64,000 nt of DNA from Lobosporangium transversale (Eukaryota; Mortierellomycota; Mortierellomycetes; Mortierellales; Mortierellaceae), in NCBI RefSeq assembly GCF_002105155.1, contig NW_019029021.1, positions 1-64,000 of the forward strand. The letters are read 5' to 3'. Both the position numbers and the translations under genes were made by a program. A model generated the notes under the pieces. It was given only the letters and a program-made list of their open reading frames with translations, did no database searches and was not told where the DNA came from. Shown here piece by piece: positions 34,490 to 46,873 of the stretch. Position 1 is the first letter of the stretch. Each line of letters opens with the position of its first letter.

Positions 34490-34572
34490 CCTTTGATCGA
34501 TTCTTAAATTAGCCGAAGCTGTCCTGGATCTGACTTTTATTAAAAGCTGTACGACCTTCTCCTATCACATTT

Positions 34573-36064
34573 CTAACTAATTGTTGGCTTTGGCTGTCGC
34601 TCCTGTAACTTTGCAGCAATTTCACGTTGCATATCCTGCTGTTTCTTCATCTTTGCTAACGATTCAATTGACCTTAAATCATTCACAACATCCTTTGTTT
34701 TACCAAAGTAGACATCCTTGAGCAGATGACGCATCTTGATTTCCATTTCCTCCACCATTCGTCCAATGTTTGCAACATGCATCGAGGGGTCATCCACCAC
34801 ATAGTCTTGCTCTGCCTATTGTATTATTATCATTGTTATTGTTAGTGTGTTACCCTCAGTCAGTAATAGCCCAAATATCAATGGAAATAAGCATGTGTCA
34901 ATTGAAGAACACACGACGCAAGGTATTTCACATCTTTGAAACAAATGACGTTTTCAAATAAATAAATAAAACCCACAAGTTCATGGCTCAAAGCTCAATG
35001 CCATTTCTCTCGATCCTTTATGCTCTCATCTCCCACACTCTCATAGCCACAAAGGTTTCTTTACCTGACGTGTCATACTTCCTGAGAGATTCATATGGCC
35101 CAAATCTGGCTTATTGGTCACCATGTGCAACATGACAGTGGATGTGAGTCGGTAGTGAGAATTGCGATTTTTCTCCTGTACCTCAAACACGTGAATCGAA
35201 TCCCATGCTCCTTTCATCCTACGAGCGCCATCGCCAACTAAATGGAAGAAAATAAAGATTAGAAAGAATATATTGGCGAGAATTGAACAGTTGAGTAAAT
35301 TACACATTTAAGGAAAAAAAAAAAAAAAAAAAAAAAAAAATTACCTTTTTTAATCAGTACAACTCCTGCAAAGCCTGGGCTAAGGTCCCAAAAGTATACT
35401 GATGAAACACCACCTTCGAAATAAAGTTCTCTGTAAGCATCAAATGCATCGTTGGCAGAAATCTCCAGTTTGCGAAGCCTGGCTGAAGGGTAGGTTGCAT
35501 CTGCCAATGGTGGAGTAAATTTATTTGACCACGGTGACCTATACAAGTAAAGCACATATACACATAGAAAAGCATTCATAAGAAGGTGTCTTTTTTTTTT
35601 TTTTTTTTTTTTTTCATTGTTGTTGTTACTACTACTATTATTTATATTTACCTGTAAGAATCTCCATCACGGTTGTATTCACAAAGCAAATACTCTTTCC
35701 CAGTCTCGGCGCAGGTTTGGACTTTGAGGGGTTGGTCCACTGTGTTGAGAAGGTCCTCCGTCAAGTCTGGAAGAAGTGTAATAAGTGATAGTAAATTTTT
35801 CTCTGCGTTTTGTGGAGGCAAACGACGCATCAGGTCAAGTGCAAAGTTCACTTGTGGGTTAACCTCTTCTTCTTCCATATCCTATCACAATTGATGAAAA
35901 AGAAGACGACACGCGTGCCAATGAAGCTGTTAAAACGTATTTTTTTTTTTTGTACCTTTTTTTTTTTTTTTTTTTTTTTTTTTGAGACTAAATAATGAAA
36001 GTCAAGACGATTTTGTCATTCGTGTTTCAAAAATGAGATGACCCTGATGTTCATCACCTACCAT
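34573..36064 (-). CDS. CAP2: F-actin-capping protein subunit beta
   Basis: The exons on the minus strand are 36064-36062 (ATG only), 35881-35652, 35538-35345, 35237-35065 and 34817-34573, about 280 residues. The beta subunit pairs with alpha to cap actin barbed ends. Family motifs are nearly invariant: [123 protein letters not shown] and [15 protein letters not shown]. Two things are unusual. The start appears to be a three-base exon (ATG then GTAGGT); a second in-frame ATG at 35878 is the alternative. Exon 5 is out of frame by two bases near 34798-34803, where an extra CA seems present, so either the sequence has an indel, the allele is broken, or splicing differs. Confidence 0.92.
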
Positions 36065-36276
36065 GGTTGTTAAAGTGAGTTGTGAAATTGAAAAACTATG
36101 TTGAGAGAGAGATAGTTCAGTGTTTGACTAGAGTTCATCCATCCACAAAAACCTGACAGATGACCGTTCTGGACAACGCGTAAAAGCCAATCGCATGTAC
36201 TACAATCACGTCACGAGCTTTTTTTTTTTTTTATTTTTTTTATTGGAAAGTCTAAATGTCTAAGCTAAAAAAAAAA

Positions 36277-36680
36277 CTATTGGAGATATTCTGCCAAACG
36301 ATCAACCACATAAGACATACTAGGTCTCCTCCTTGGGTCCTTACGCCACATATCCTGGATCAATATCAAAAGTGATTGAGGATACTTTCGCAACCGATCT
36401 AAAGGTGGTCTAACCTCCTTATCCCTGACAGCTTCATACAACTGATGCTCTGTCAAGTTGTGATAGGGATAACCTAATTCGGCCCAAGACAAGATCTCCC
36501 AGAAGATCAATCCACAGGCATAAACATCTACTTTTTCAGTGTATCGTGGTTTAGACGTCCAAAACTCGGGTGCTTGCCAATTGGGTGTTCCACATTGTGT
36601 ATGCATTGATGCATTAGGACGAGGTCGGATACGTGCTAGACCAAAATCATTAATCTTAGCTCGATCATCTGATGAGATCT

Positions 36681-36723
<43 letters not shown>

Positions 36724-37062
36724 GAAGTGAGAAAATTGAAGTCAGACTTTATGGATGGTAAAGTACATGGAAATAACTCCTTTTTCTTTTTAAATAAATA
36801 AGGCTCTTACCAAGATATTCATGGATTTCAAGTCCTATAAAATGAAGAGTGGGGAAAATAACACATGTCCAAGTTAGATGACAAGGGTTTGGCTCATGCT
36901 CTTAATTTAAGAGACCGACTATTAATCAGAGTCTAATCACTTACTCTATGAATGATGCTAGGGCGACGTGTGTGGAGATATGAGCATGCCTGTGATTAAT
37001 AAAAAGTAAAAGTTAAAAGTTAGAATACATTAACCTCTTGACGTTCTGCATTAGGATTTTTT

Positions 37063-37095
<33 letters not shown>

Positions 37096-37387
37096 CCTTT
37101 GGCTTCTTACAAGAGCAATGTCGTGCATATACATAATCTACAAATGAAGGCATGTATCGTTCAATGTACATTAGTTAATTGATGCAGAGCAAAATGATCT
37201 TGATTGAATGAAGAATAGTAATTTATTTTTTCTTAGTCATTCACATACCATGCGTCCAAATGAAGGTTTTTTGGTCCTGCGCATATAATCATACAAGTCT
37301 CCATGCTCGCAGAGCTCTGTCACAATGCAAAGATGTCGCACGTTTGTGCAAACACCTACAAAACGGACGACGTTTTCGTGCCGCAGT

Positions 37388-37425
<38 letters not shown>

Positions 37426-37762
37426 AAGAACATGGTTCACGTTGGTCAATAAGAGGTTAGGGTCGATCATGGTAACAAACAATAAATAAATAAAATGATC
37501 GACCCTTACTTGAGAACATCGATTTCGTGCTTCATTTCCATGATGTCGAGCTCTGTAAAGTTTTGAACACGCAACTCTCCGATCGCCACATCCTCCTATC
37601 CATCCCAGAGAAAAATAAACATTTTTTTTTTTTTTTTTTATAGTTGAAGATTGACAAACACATGTAGAAACAAATAAATAAATAAAGCGTAAAGATGGAA
37701 TAAAATAACATGTAGTAATAAAAATTGATCGCCCGCAACATGTATATTAAAAAAGAAAAGGA

Positions 37763-37793
<31 letters not shown>

Positions 37794-38591
37794 CAACTTA
37801 CACCCATATATTTCCCTGCATAGCAGTCTTTAAAGCCGCCTGAGCCCAATTTGCGACCAATCTGGAGCTGGTCAAAAGTAATTTCACCTTGAAAATTAGC
37901 GTCCATTAATAAGGAATTGAGATAGATTGTGTTGATTGGTAGCTTTTTCACAATTGCAGGGGGGTCAGGACAACAAAGCGTAGGAGTTGATGGTCCTGGA
38001 ACCGGTTTTGTATTTTGCTGGGCAAATTAATATAACAAAGAAAGAAATGGTGAGTAAACAATATAAAAATAGAAAATACAAACTTGAACCATGTCATGTC
38101 ATGGTATTGGTAAGACATAGTTACAATAACAGCAAACTTCTTTCTTACCCAGTTCAACAAACGCTTGATCAGGTCCTTCTTTTCTCCATCTGTGGGCAAA
38201 CCTACATAGAGAAAAACAGAGCAAACAAACAAATAAACAAACACAAAAAGAGTGGGAAAGAAAAAGAGAGTGCATGCATATGTTTGTGAACATGTGAGTA
38301 AAAGACACATGGTTAAATATTACAGTTTTAATTGCTCTGACGTTTCAAATAATTAAAAAATTAATTGCTTTTTTTTTTTTTTTTTTTTTATTTTTTTTTT
38401 TTACCTCGATCCTGGCACATTACTACAATGTCTGCCTTGATTCGTAGATTCAATGTTTCCTCAGTCTCGTTCTCAAGCCCCTCATCCAAATGCCGCTCAA
38501 TCGTCTGAAATCCCTTGGGCACACCCACGTGCGAGATATGCTTGGGTGTCATTGGCCTCCACTCAAAGTATCCATTCGCGTTCCTCAGCAT
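36277..38591 (-). CDS. SAP-domain protein kinase (TKL-like) with WNK-like lysine placement
   Basis: Nine exons (38591-38405, 38201-38149, 38017-37802, 37595-37510, 37390-37246, 37137-37111, 36989-36945, 36834-36811, 36678-36277) splice to 394 residues. Residues about 46-78 (IKADIVVMCQDRGLPTDGEK, then KDLIKRLL) match a SAP motif, usually nucleic-acid binding. The kinase domain starts near 131 with GRKLGSGGFKDCYAG. The beta-3 VAIK lysine is replaced by glycine (VAIG, G158), but K143 in GGFK sits where WNK kinases carry their relocated lysine. E176 is the likely alpha-C glutamate. The catalytic loop is IIHRDLKSMN (D254), with DFG at 272-274 and APE at 297-299. These make an active kinase plausible. 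Exons 6, 7 and 8 are only 27, 45 and 24 bases. Overall similarity is to tyrosine-kinase-like kinases; the substrate is unknown. Confidence 0.9.
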
Positions 38592-40540
38592 TGTATATAT
38601 ATATATATGTGTTTGTATCTCGTTATCGGATTTTGTACACGTGCGCCTAGGCAGATTTTCTCTTTCTCTTTTTTCTTTGTTGACAAATCATGTGGTGCGA
38701 TAACGAAAGTGATATCATCAGAGGGAGGAAGACGATATGAAGTTGAAGGAGAGCCGATGTAAAAAGAAAAAGAAAGAGAAGGAAAGTGTGAGATCAAGGA
38801 ATAACGCGTCTCATTTGTTTTTTTTTTTTTTTTTTTTTTTTTCTTTTCTCATTCCTTCAATATCTTTAACATTGATATTGAAAAGAATTAAAGGATGGAG
38901 TACAATACGTTCTTTGCCACACGTGAGTATAAATATATTTGAACTCAGTGTTACCTGAACAGGGAACACAAAAAGATAGTGGATGTAGATTTAAAGATGG
39001 GCTTTTTTTTTTTTTCTTTTGATGGGAAAGTAATAGAATGAAAGAGGAAACGAATGAAGTTAGGAGAGTGAGCTTGATTTGTGCTATACAGTTGATAGAA
39101 AAGTATATAGGAGAGGCATGCGAGTGGTAGAGATGGTGAAAGAAGAGTTCACGGATTTGGGAACCAGAGTCGCCTTTTTATATGGTTGCACGACAAATAT
39201 AAAAAGAATGACATGAGATAAAGTGAATGAGTGCATGAGATAAAGAGAAAGTTGATGCGTAGGAGAAGGAAATGACACGGTCCACAAGTAATCACAGTGG
39301 TGATTGTCGTAATCGTAATAGAACCTGGCAGTGGCTGCTCAACACAGTTGGCATGTGCACTTGGAGTTACCCTGACAAGTTGGGTAATTCGCTCTTTCTT
39401 GTTTAAACCTAACCTTTCATCAAGTTTAACATGCAAATGCATTGGCATAGCAAACAAACGGAGCGTGAGCAGCTCATGTGTCCTTTCTTTTTCTTTATTT
39501 TTTTATGCGTCTGTTACTCTGCTAGTGTCTATTCATTTAAAAAACACGCCTGTTCACAGATGATGAGTCAACGGTTGTCTAAATGGTCATGCATTTTTTT
39601 TTTCTTTCTTTTTCTTTTACAAGCCTCACTGACTCCTCCTGACCCTTGAAATATGATTTTAGCGCAATAACAAATCCTCAGGGCAAATTCATTATATGTA
39701 TACAACAAAGTCATGCGGATTTTTTTTTTTTTTTTTTTTTTTTAATTTTTAATTTTTATTTTGTAGATGCTAGCCGAGATTTCATATGCCTTTGATGAAG
39801 AGTTGTTATTAGGGAGGGAAATGAGTCAACATCAACATGAAATGAATGAATATGAAGCAAGAGAGGCTGAAATAAGGTATGAGCCTTTCTATATGATGTT
39901 GATCTGGGTCCTTCTTCATTTTTTCGCGTCACCCTTGGAATGTCAGATGTAAGGGCACTAAAATGCGCTCTTTTTTTTTTTTTTTTTTTTTTGAATCAGT
40001 CTTCTCCCACGTTTTCTGTCCTACAAGACTCAAATGATGTCACATTGCATGGTTGTCAATTGGAAAAGGGTGTGGGTGCCCTTGTAATTTTTTTAATTTC
40101 TTCTCTGACAACGAGTCATCTTGACGAACCAAAGCATTTTCATCCTTCTAGACCCACACAATACGTATGAAGCCATAGTATTCTATATTAGATAGTAAGA
40201 CGACGCGTTTGGCTTGAACATGACTCAGGATTGTTTTGGAAGCAACAGATAATTTATGCATCCGAAGGCCGAAGGAAAAAAAATAAATTTCAACATTTAA
40301 GTCCCAAATGAAATATATCACGTGGGGTACATCAAGAAAATGTAGCGCTCAAGATACTTTGATGAAATACAAATATCGAGTCTATAGGACGTTTTGATGA
40401 TTTTATTGTAAATTAGCGAAAAGAAAAAGAAAAAAGCAAAGTGATAGATGATGTGGGCGAAGTGAAGAAGAGAGATAAAATGGAAGGAGGAAAAAAAAAA
40501 AGCCTGTATTTTAAGAGCTTGCTTGTCGCGAAATCTCGAG

Positions 40541-40566
<26 letters not shown>
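38592..40566. other. Intergenic with several T tracts and an orphan exon-like segment
   Basis: It contains the presumed promoter of the kinase gene and T tracts near 38818, 39720 and 39969. Apart from the segment at 39767-39876, no coding region is supported. Confidence 0.4.
39767..39876 (+). other. Orphan exon-like segment
   Basis: A T-rich stretch ending in TTTGTAG is followed by an open frame coding MLAEISYAFDEELLLGRE and a Glu-rich continuation (QHEMNEYEAREAEIR), then a GTATGAG donor-like site. It resembles an exon with acceptor and donor, but I could not find partners on either side. It may be part of a small gene or a relic. Confidence 0.25.
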
Positions 40567-40573
<7 letters not shown>

Positions 40574-41653
40574 TGATGGGGAGTAGTGTGGAAAGGTGAC
40601 CAGATACCACGGACAGACTCTGTAGTAGAAATAACAGGCTTCTTGAAAACCTTCATCCTGTTACCAGCAGACTCCTTCAACAATTGAACTTTGCCTGCAA
40701 TATCCTTAGGCTCCATATTGCGTACGCACACGACCTTGTCCTTTCCATTGACTAGTAAAAAAAAAGTTGAAATGAAACATAAAAGAGAAAGTCAAGATAG
40801 AGTTAATTGAATAAAAATATTAGAGATGTTAAGAATAAAATAATAAAATATACTCATATCTGTGAACACACGCAAAAAAAAAACTTACGGTATAAGCCGC
40901 GGATGACGGGGTGTTTAGAGGGTCTAGGTGTAACAATGACTTCAACGTGTGGGTGCTCTTTTGCAAATTCAATCAGGTCTTTCTTGACATATTCACTGTA
41001 TATATTTTGAAAGCGATAGACAACCAATAGCATAATAAAAAGATAGCGAGAAAGTTGGAAGGTGGATCAGCAAATGGTAATCATGTACATCAGAGTCGAC
41101 ACAGCTCTCATTTCCTGCTTTAATTTTGGCGTTGATCCTGATGTCTTTGATCGAATTCATCGTTTCTCTCCTGTCCATTGAACTATATCCGAAATATGCA
41201 AATATCGAAAGACTTTTTTTTCCTTGTCATGTAGCAGCTTAGGAAAAAAAAAAGGCATCGCCCTTTGTCTTCATTGTTCCATACTTCTAATGAGACAAAT
41301 GAAGGTTTCCATAACTGTCCCGAATATTCATGTTATCTTGGAATGATTTTGAAGACAAAAAGAGACTAATTATATCCCTTTAATGTCACATACATATATA
41401 TAAATATATATTTGTCCATGGCATTGCCGCTTCTGAATCCTGACCATAAATCCTTTATCCTTTCCTCCGAATAGAAGAATAGAAAAAACGACTTATATCC
41501 ATTTTTTTTTTTCTTTTTCGTTTAATTGTTTCATTACATCATGCCACGAGAGCTCCCGCTTCGTTCGCAGTAGTGAAAGACAAGGCGACGGCATTGAGGG
41601 ATAAATGTTCCAACGCCATTCTTGAGGACAGGATGGGCCATAGGTGCCGGCAT
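40567..41653 (-). CDS. MRPL51: Mitochondrial large ribosomal subunit protein mL43 (L51/S25/CI-B8 domain)
   Basis: Three exons (41653-41538, 40995-40889, 40751-40567) splice to 135 residues. The protein belongs to the mitochondrial large ribosomal subunit and has a thioredoxin-like L51/S25/CI-B8 fold. Motifs: NGVGTFIPQCRRLVFHYCER and GSSRGM at the end of exon 1, YVKKDLIEFAKEHPHVEV and TPRPSKHPVIRG in exon 2, and NGKDKVVCVRNM and SVRGIWSPFH in exon 3. Each junction restores the family sequence (GMIEYVKK; GLYLNGK). Intron 1 is long for this window (542 bases). The TAA stop lies inside a 27-base A tract in the sense strand (T at 40542-40568). Confidence 0.94.
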
Positions 41654-41939
41654 GTTGATTTTATAATGAATATAATAAGGAAAAGATTTAAAAAAAAAAC
41701 GATACACTTTGTTGCATTCAGGTTCCTTGATCAAAGATCTGTTTGAGGCGAATTGTGACTGTCTTCATCACGTTCCTCCGAAGTGGGCAAACAAAAATTT
41801 GAGCTGAGCTTGTCACCGCCACGCGAGCTTTTTTTTTTTTGAGCTGTGCGGCTGAATAGCATAATCGAGCTGATGCCTATATGCTTTTATTGGTATTTTA
41901 CCCAAAATTAAAGTACAATTACAAACCCTTTCCCCCTTT

Positions 41940-44900
41940 TTATGTTTCCACATGTTCAACCAATCCTCGGTATCCGGACCACATCTGCAAGCGAACACTC
42001 ACACCATGCACATGCATCACATCCAACTGCCCACAAGTACCACAGTAAGTTGCCCCCTCGCTTGGAAGTCCTATTCGATCTCTCCATCGAAGCTGCCGTT
42101 CCTTGTATTTCAATTTCTTTTCTTCCTCCAACTCCACTGTTCTTCCCATTCTCTTTGAAAATGACCACAGACATGGATAGCCCGAATACCCAGCTTCTGC
42201 GTCATCTCTTTGGATCTCTTTCCAAATCCTCTTAATCCATTCTTGTTCTACAACTGTGGTGATGCCCTCGAGGCCATCCCAGCCTAATGCGAAAAGTCCT
42301 CGGATTCGTGTCTCAATCACTTCAAAGAACTCGGCTGTTGAAGCTAGATTATCATTCGAGTTGAATTGGGGCTGAGGCGACGTCCAGTATTGAAGGATCT
42401 GACGCGCTGGTCCAAGCTTGAAATGACCATCAGAAACACGGATATCTAATCTATGCCAACGACCCTTATCTTTGGATGACCTCGATACTGAGTGAGCTGT
42501 AGCTGAATTTGAACTCGAGCATACGTATCTTGACTGTTGACGGCGGCAAAGGTCTTCTTGCAGCTCTTTAATATGATTGAGTGACTCGAAATGGTCTTCA
42601 TTAACCGTCGAATCAAGTGCGAAATGGAACCGAGGCAAAAACACGTCTGTAGAGGGTGATGTTGTCGCTTTATGAGTTCGGTTATCGCCTGAACCACCTG
42701 TGCTTGCAATCTCTTGCTCATGGCTAGGTTCTTGCAGCTGTCCATAGTTCCAAGACTGTTCGCAGTTACTTTGACCATCGCCCCTTCGTTTCGGCCGACG
42801 ATCACATGAAAGAGTCAAGAGCATCAAGAAGTGGTTTTCCCAACTTTGGACATCCTTAGTTTTTTGCTTCCGGGCCTTCATACTACAGTGGACGCCTTTA
42901 TCCGATATAGGGATACCGGGTTCAAAGCGGTACAGAAGCGGCTCGCCCCAAATAGCTAGAGGATATGCACGCAAAAAGCTCTCGCCCACACGGAGGCCAC
43001 CATAATACTCAATACGACTACGCTCAATTTGAAGTGAGAGTGGAAGCAGGTCTTGCCATGTCGTTAGCGTCGCCAAGGGCTTGGGCTTCTCGTTGTTGTT
43101 GCTTGTATTAGCTTCAATAACTTGAGCATCTTCCGCAGAGAAGCCTGAAAACTTGGGTTCCACAGAAACGGCAACCATCCGTTTTGGAGCTGTACGCTTG
43201 GTCCAAACGTTCGTCGTCGGCAGGCAGCACCACCATATAAAGCCTTCATGACAACCTACAGATTCAAGCCCTGAACCCATTTCAGCCGCAATCTCTGTCA
43301 GAGCGACATTGGGGCTCCAAGAGGGGTTATTGACTTTTGAAATTGGAACCAACTGCTGCTCTAGAGTTTTGTTATTAGTGGTAGCGAGGATGCCACTATC
43401 GTGCCTAGCAATAGGGATAGGGGAGGCCATATTTGGTACTGCTGCTACTGCTGTTGTATGTGTGAATTCAGGCTCAATGAATCCGTTTTCGGGCTCGCAC
43501 CAGACACTAAAATCTTCGCCATTCCATCGATCCCCCCACTGGTTTGAATTATCTGCACAGTAGTTCCAGAGCGTGAAGCTAAGCATACTAGCATCCATGG
43601 CATCCAATAGCAACCGCATTGCGAAGCTCTGTTTAGGGTGACCATGTCTTGACTTGAAGCTAGTTTTGTTATGTAGGTCAATTGGCAACCCTGTTTCTCC
43701 CATGAGGATCCCATGCTGAGGACCCATTGCTAAGCGGATATCGGACTGAATCCCTTTCACCTGATCCTTCCATGCCTGGCCGACTCCTGACCACCCAAAC
43801 TTGAGTGCTCCCAAGACAGACGAGTAAATGCCCCGTTTGTAGCCCATGAAGTCAAGCGTGAACGGGACAAAGTCGCGGGTGATGTTCGTATAGCCGTCAT
43901 AGAAGTGTGGTGCGACTATGATATTTTCACTCACATCACCCATTGGGTCCAGACGAGGTTGTTGACACGCACTCTCATACAAGTCATCGGTTGTTCCAAA
44001 AGAGCCTTTTCCTTTGTAGTCATTCTGCCTATTTTTATTATTGTTATCGTCAGAGTTGCCACGACCATCGGCTGACTGAGTAGCTCTTGTTGACGCTGAC
44101 TGCCTAAGGATCGCAGTTGTATGTTGGTTGGGGAATGTTTTTCGTGATTTCCAGCTTATTACGGACCTTAACATATTCTTCAGTCCGTCCTCCGCACCTT
44201 CGACAAGGACCTTCTTTAGCCGGAACATAGGAGGCGCCTCATTAATAGGTGGCTCCACAAAGATAATAAGCCGACTATCCTGTTGCCGAAGTCGCAAAGA
44301 AAATGTGTTGACAAATGGTAACCAGAAATCATGTTTCCACTCTACTTCCTTCCCTGGCTGGAATGGTGATGGTATATAACCTTGGGTTGGTATCCGCTGG
44401 AAGTAGTTGGGCTTGAGTAATTTCCCCGTTCGAGGGTCCCAAACCTTATGTTCTGCCCAAAGGCAATAGTCACTATACCCCGCGGGCTCTGGCCATAACG
44501 TTTTGGAGATATGGGACTCTGCCAACTTGGAAGGAGGAGTAGCCAGTGCGTCCTTGGTGCTATAGTTGGCTGGGGAGGCTGTCAGAGTCATTGGTGAAGC
44601 CAAGGGCATCCTCTTGATTCTGCTATTGTTGTCATCATCAGCCTGAGGTTCAGTGATTCCAAGCTGTGAGACATCATCAAAGGTCGAGGTTTCGGAGTAA
44701 TATGCAGGCAATGGTCTTGCTGGCGGGATTATGGGTTCTCCATCAATAATAGTGTTACTGCCCTGCTGTTGATTATTCGTTTGTTGTCGCGACCTCCAGT
44801 ACGGTCGCTTCCAAAGATTAACTTTTTCCTGATTGACTTTGATTGTCCGCTTTTTCCTAGGACCCAATGCACCAGTCTCCCAGACCTCACATTTGACGGT

Positions 44901-46696
44901 CCTACCCTGAGCCAGCTCCATCCCTTGAAATGGTGTAGGACACGTTCCAACTTGTAGATCGGCCAGCTCTAGCAATTTAGTCAAATCCGGATGGTTCAGG
45001 TATCCAGGGGCAGGCTCATTCATGGTATCGTATCCCATGACGGTGCCTGCTTCAATTAGCCCGGGTCCACTCCTCGCACGAATTGTTTTAGAATCGTCTT
45101 CACGGATCCGCTGTGTAAGATGCGCAAATGCTTCTATGAAATGGGCCTGCAAGTAATGTTGAATGTTGACTTGTCCGCGCTCCACAAAATCCTGGTCGAC
45201 CTTGGGGATAGGAGTTAAGTTTTGGACAGGAGAGGGGGCCCTGGCGCCATTGGGGAGGCCACGACGGTAGGCTTCATCTGCCACAACGCTTGAGTGGACA
45301 GTGCGAAGATGAGACAAGACAGTGGTCGAAAGTGGAACCATGGTTTTAGGTGCAAAGATTTGGCCTGCAAAGAAGAGTGTATACATGGTAGCTGCTGCCA
45401 ATTTGATACCGTTGGTAGCCCAAATCATCTTTGGATAGTTTTCTTTGTCATGATGCGTCTATGAAATAAGTAAGGCCATCTAATATTTTAGTATCGATCA
45501 ACTTTGATTCTGGGACAATAATGTTCCCTTGCGTCGAAAAAAAAACAAAACAAAATAAAATAATAATGCTCACGTTCTGCTTAATGGCAGCCCCTGTCGC
45601 ATCAAACTTTGTGATGTCAAGTCCTGCCAATTCAAGTGTCCACCCTGGCCTGAGAATTTGCAAGTTAAAAAAAAAAAAAAAAATAGGGGTCAGAATTGAG
45701 TGGCACAAAGGGTCATTCGGATAAAAATGTCTGTGCGTTAATTGGCATGATTGGCACGATTGACAAGCGTGACATTAACAAATATGACAAATAAAGCATG
45801 TTTTTTTGCACTTACATTCCTGAACCCCCAGTGAATCGACTCCAACAATCAACGTGTGGATCCAGAAAGCATTTCAGTCCGTATTTCGAAGCGACTTTCA
45901 ATAGCTTGATTACATATATGATATAATCTTCATCATAGATACCACTGTTTACATGTAAAATAGGGGGAACCAGATCACATCACGTTCAGGCCCATGCACA
46001 AGGATGAAAAAAAGGGTTAAAAGTTATTACAGCATCCGGAGGACATATGAACTGAATTTTACAAACGAAGAGCAGAGAGAGAGAGAAGTGTAGAAGCACT
46101 TACGGCCCAGCATGCTCCAATGCCTCCCAGGGTATTAGTAAACGAAGACATTGACACCCCCATCGAGCCAATCGTTCAAAATGTAATTCTGCATCCTGTA
46201 GTGTAAATGGTCGGTTCACAAACGAGACCTCACGGTGATTATAAAAGTGGTCGTCTATATGAGAATATACTACACCAGGGATTGCGCCTTTATCCTTAGT
46301 CCCGTTCGTCTCTGCTTCACTTGCTGCCTTGGCTACAGCTGCTTTTGCTTCTTTTACTGATATTGGTTTCTTTGTAGAGGGTGGCGATGACGATGATGAC
46401 GAAGATGATGTGGTAGAAAAAGGTGGCCTAGGCTCAGCTCCAAAGAATTCAGGTTCTGGTAACGATGATGCAAAATATCCAACATATTGAGAAGGTGCAT
46501 GGACCGCGGCGGAGGCTGTGTAGAATGGCATTTTGGTCCCTCCAGAGACATTGATGCCATGTAAGATCACAACTCTGTTCTGTGCATCCAGGATCCACCC
46601 TTCCTTCGAGACCAGTCTTTCGGATCCCCATGCATTGCCAAATTGCGATTTTGAAGTCAAGTCGGGTATCTGTGACGATGATGATGAGGATAACAT
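41940..46696 (-). CDS. Glycoside hydrolase family 5 enzyme, steryl-beta-glucosidase/endoglycoceramidase-like
   Basis: Four exons (46696-46104, 45944-45816, 45649-45574, 45458-41940) splice to 1438 residues. The TIM barrel begins near residue 15 (VSKEGWILDAQNRVVILHGI) and continues with WGCQCLRLLIPWEALEHAGP, GIYDEDYI, CFLDPHVDCWSRFTGGSG and a THHDKENYPKMIWAT strand. The acid/base glutamate is E414 in GYDTMNEPAPG, and the nucleophile is E854 in LMGETGLPID. The C-terminal part (FALGWDGLEGITTVVEQEW) matches the beta-sandwich of this group. Fungal relatives (GH5 subfamily 12, EGCrP2 type) cleave glucose from ergosteryl glucoside or glucosylceramide; substrate choice here is inferred. There is no signal peptide, so it is probably intracellular. 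Long Ser/Thr/Asn insertions, including most of the ~440 residues between the two glutamates, make it unusually large. Confidence 0.9.
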
Positions 46697-46849
46697 GATA
46701 GATCTTTACTTTATACTAAATAGGAGGCGGAAACGGAGAGGCGTTGAGAAATAAGAATGAACAGGAGGGAGAGAAGAATGAAATATTATACAATGCAAGA
46801 AGAAAATGTAGGAATATAAAGGAAGAGACGCAAGTGTTGAAACCAAGGA

Positions 46850-46873
46850 AAAAAAAAAAAGGGGGGGGGGGGG
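46850..46873. repeat. Poly-A followed by (G)13
   Basis: A run of A to 46860 is followed directly by 13 G (46861-46873), the longest G run seen in the window. Confidence 0.95.

Larger units (their letters stand above)
32174..34572. other. Intergenic region rich in simple repeats
   Basis: No gene is supported in this 2.4-kb gap. It holds homopolymer tracts near 32190 (A), 32717 (T), 33146 (T), 33764-33792 (A) and 34456-34489 (T), plus the repeats listed separately. Confidence 0.45.
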
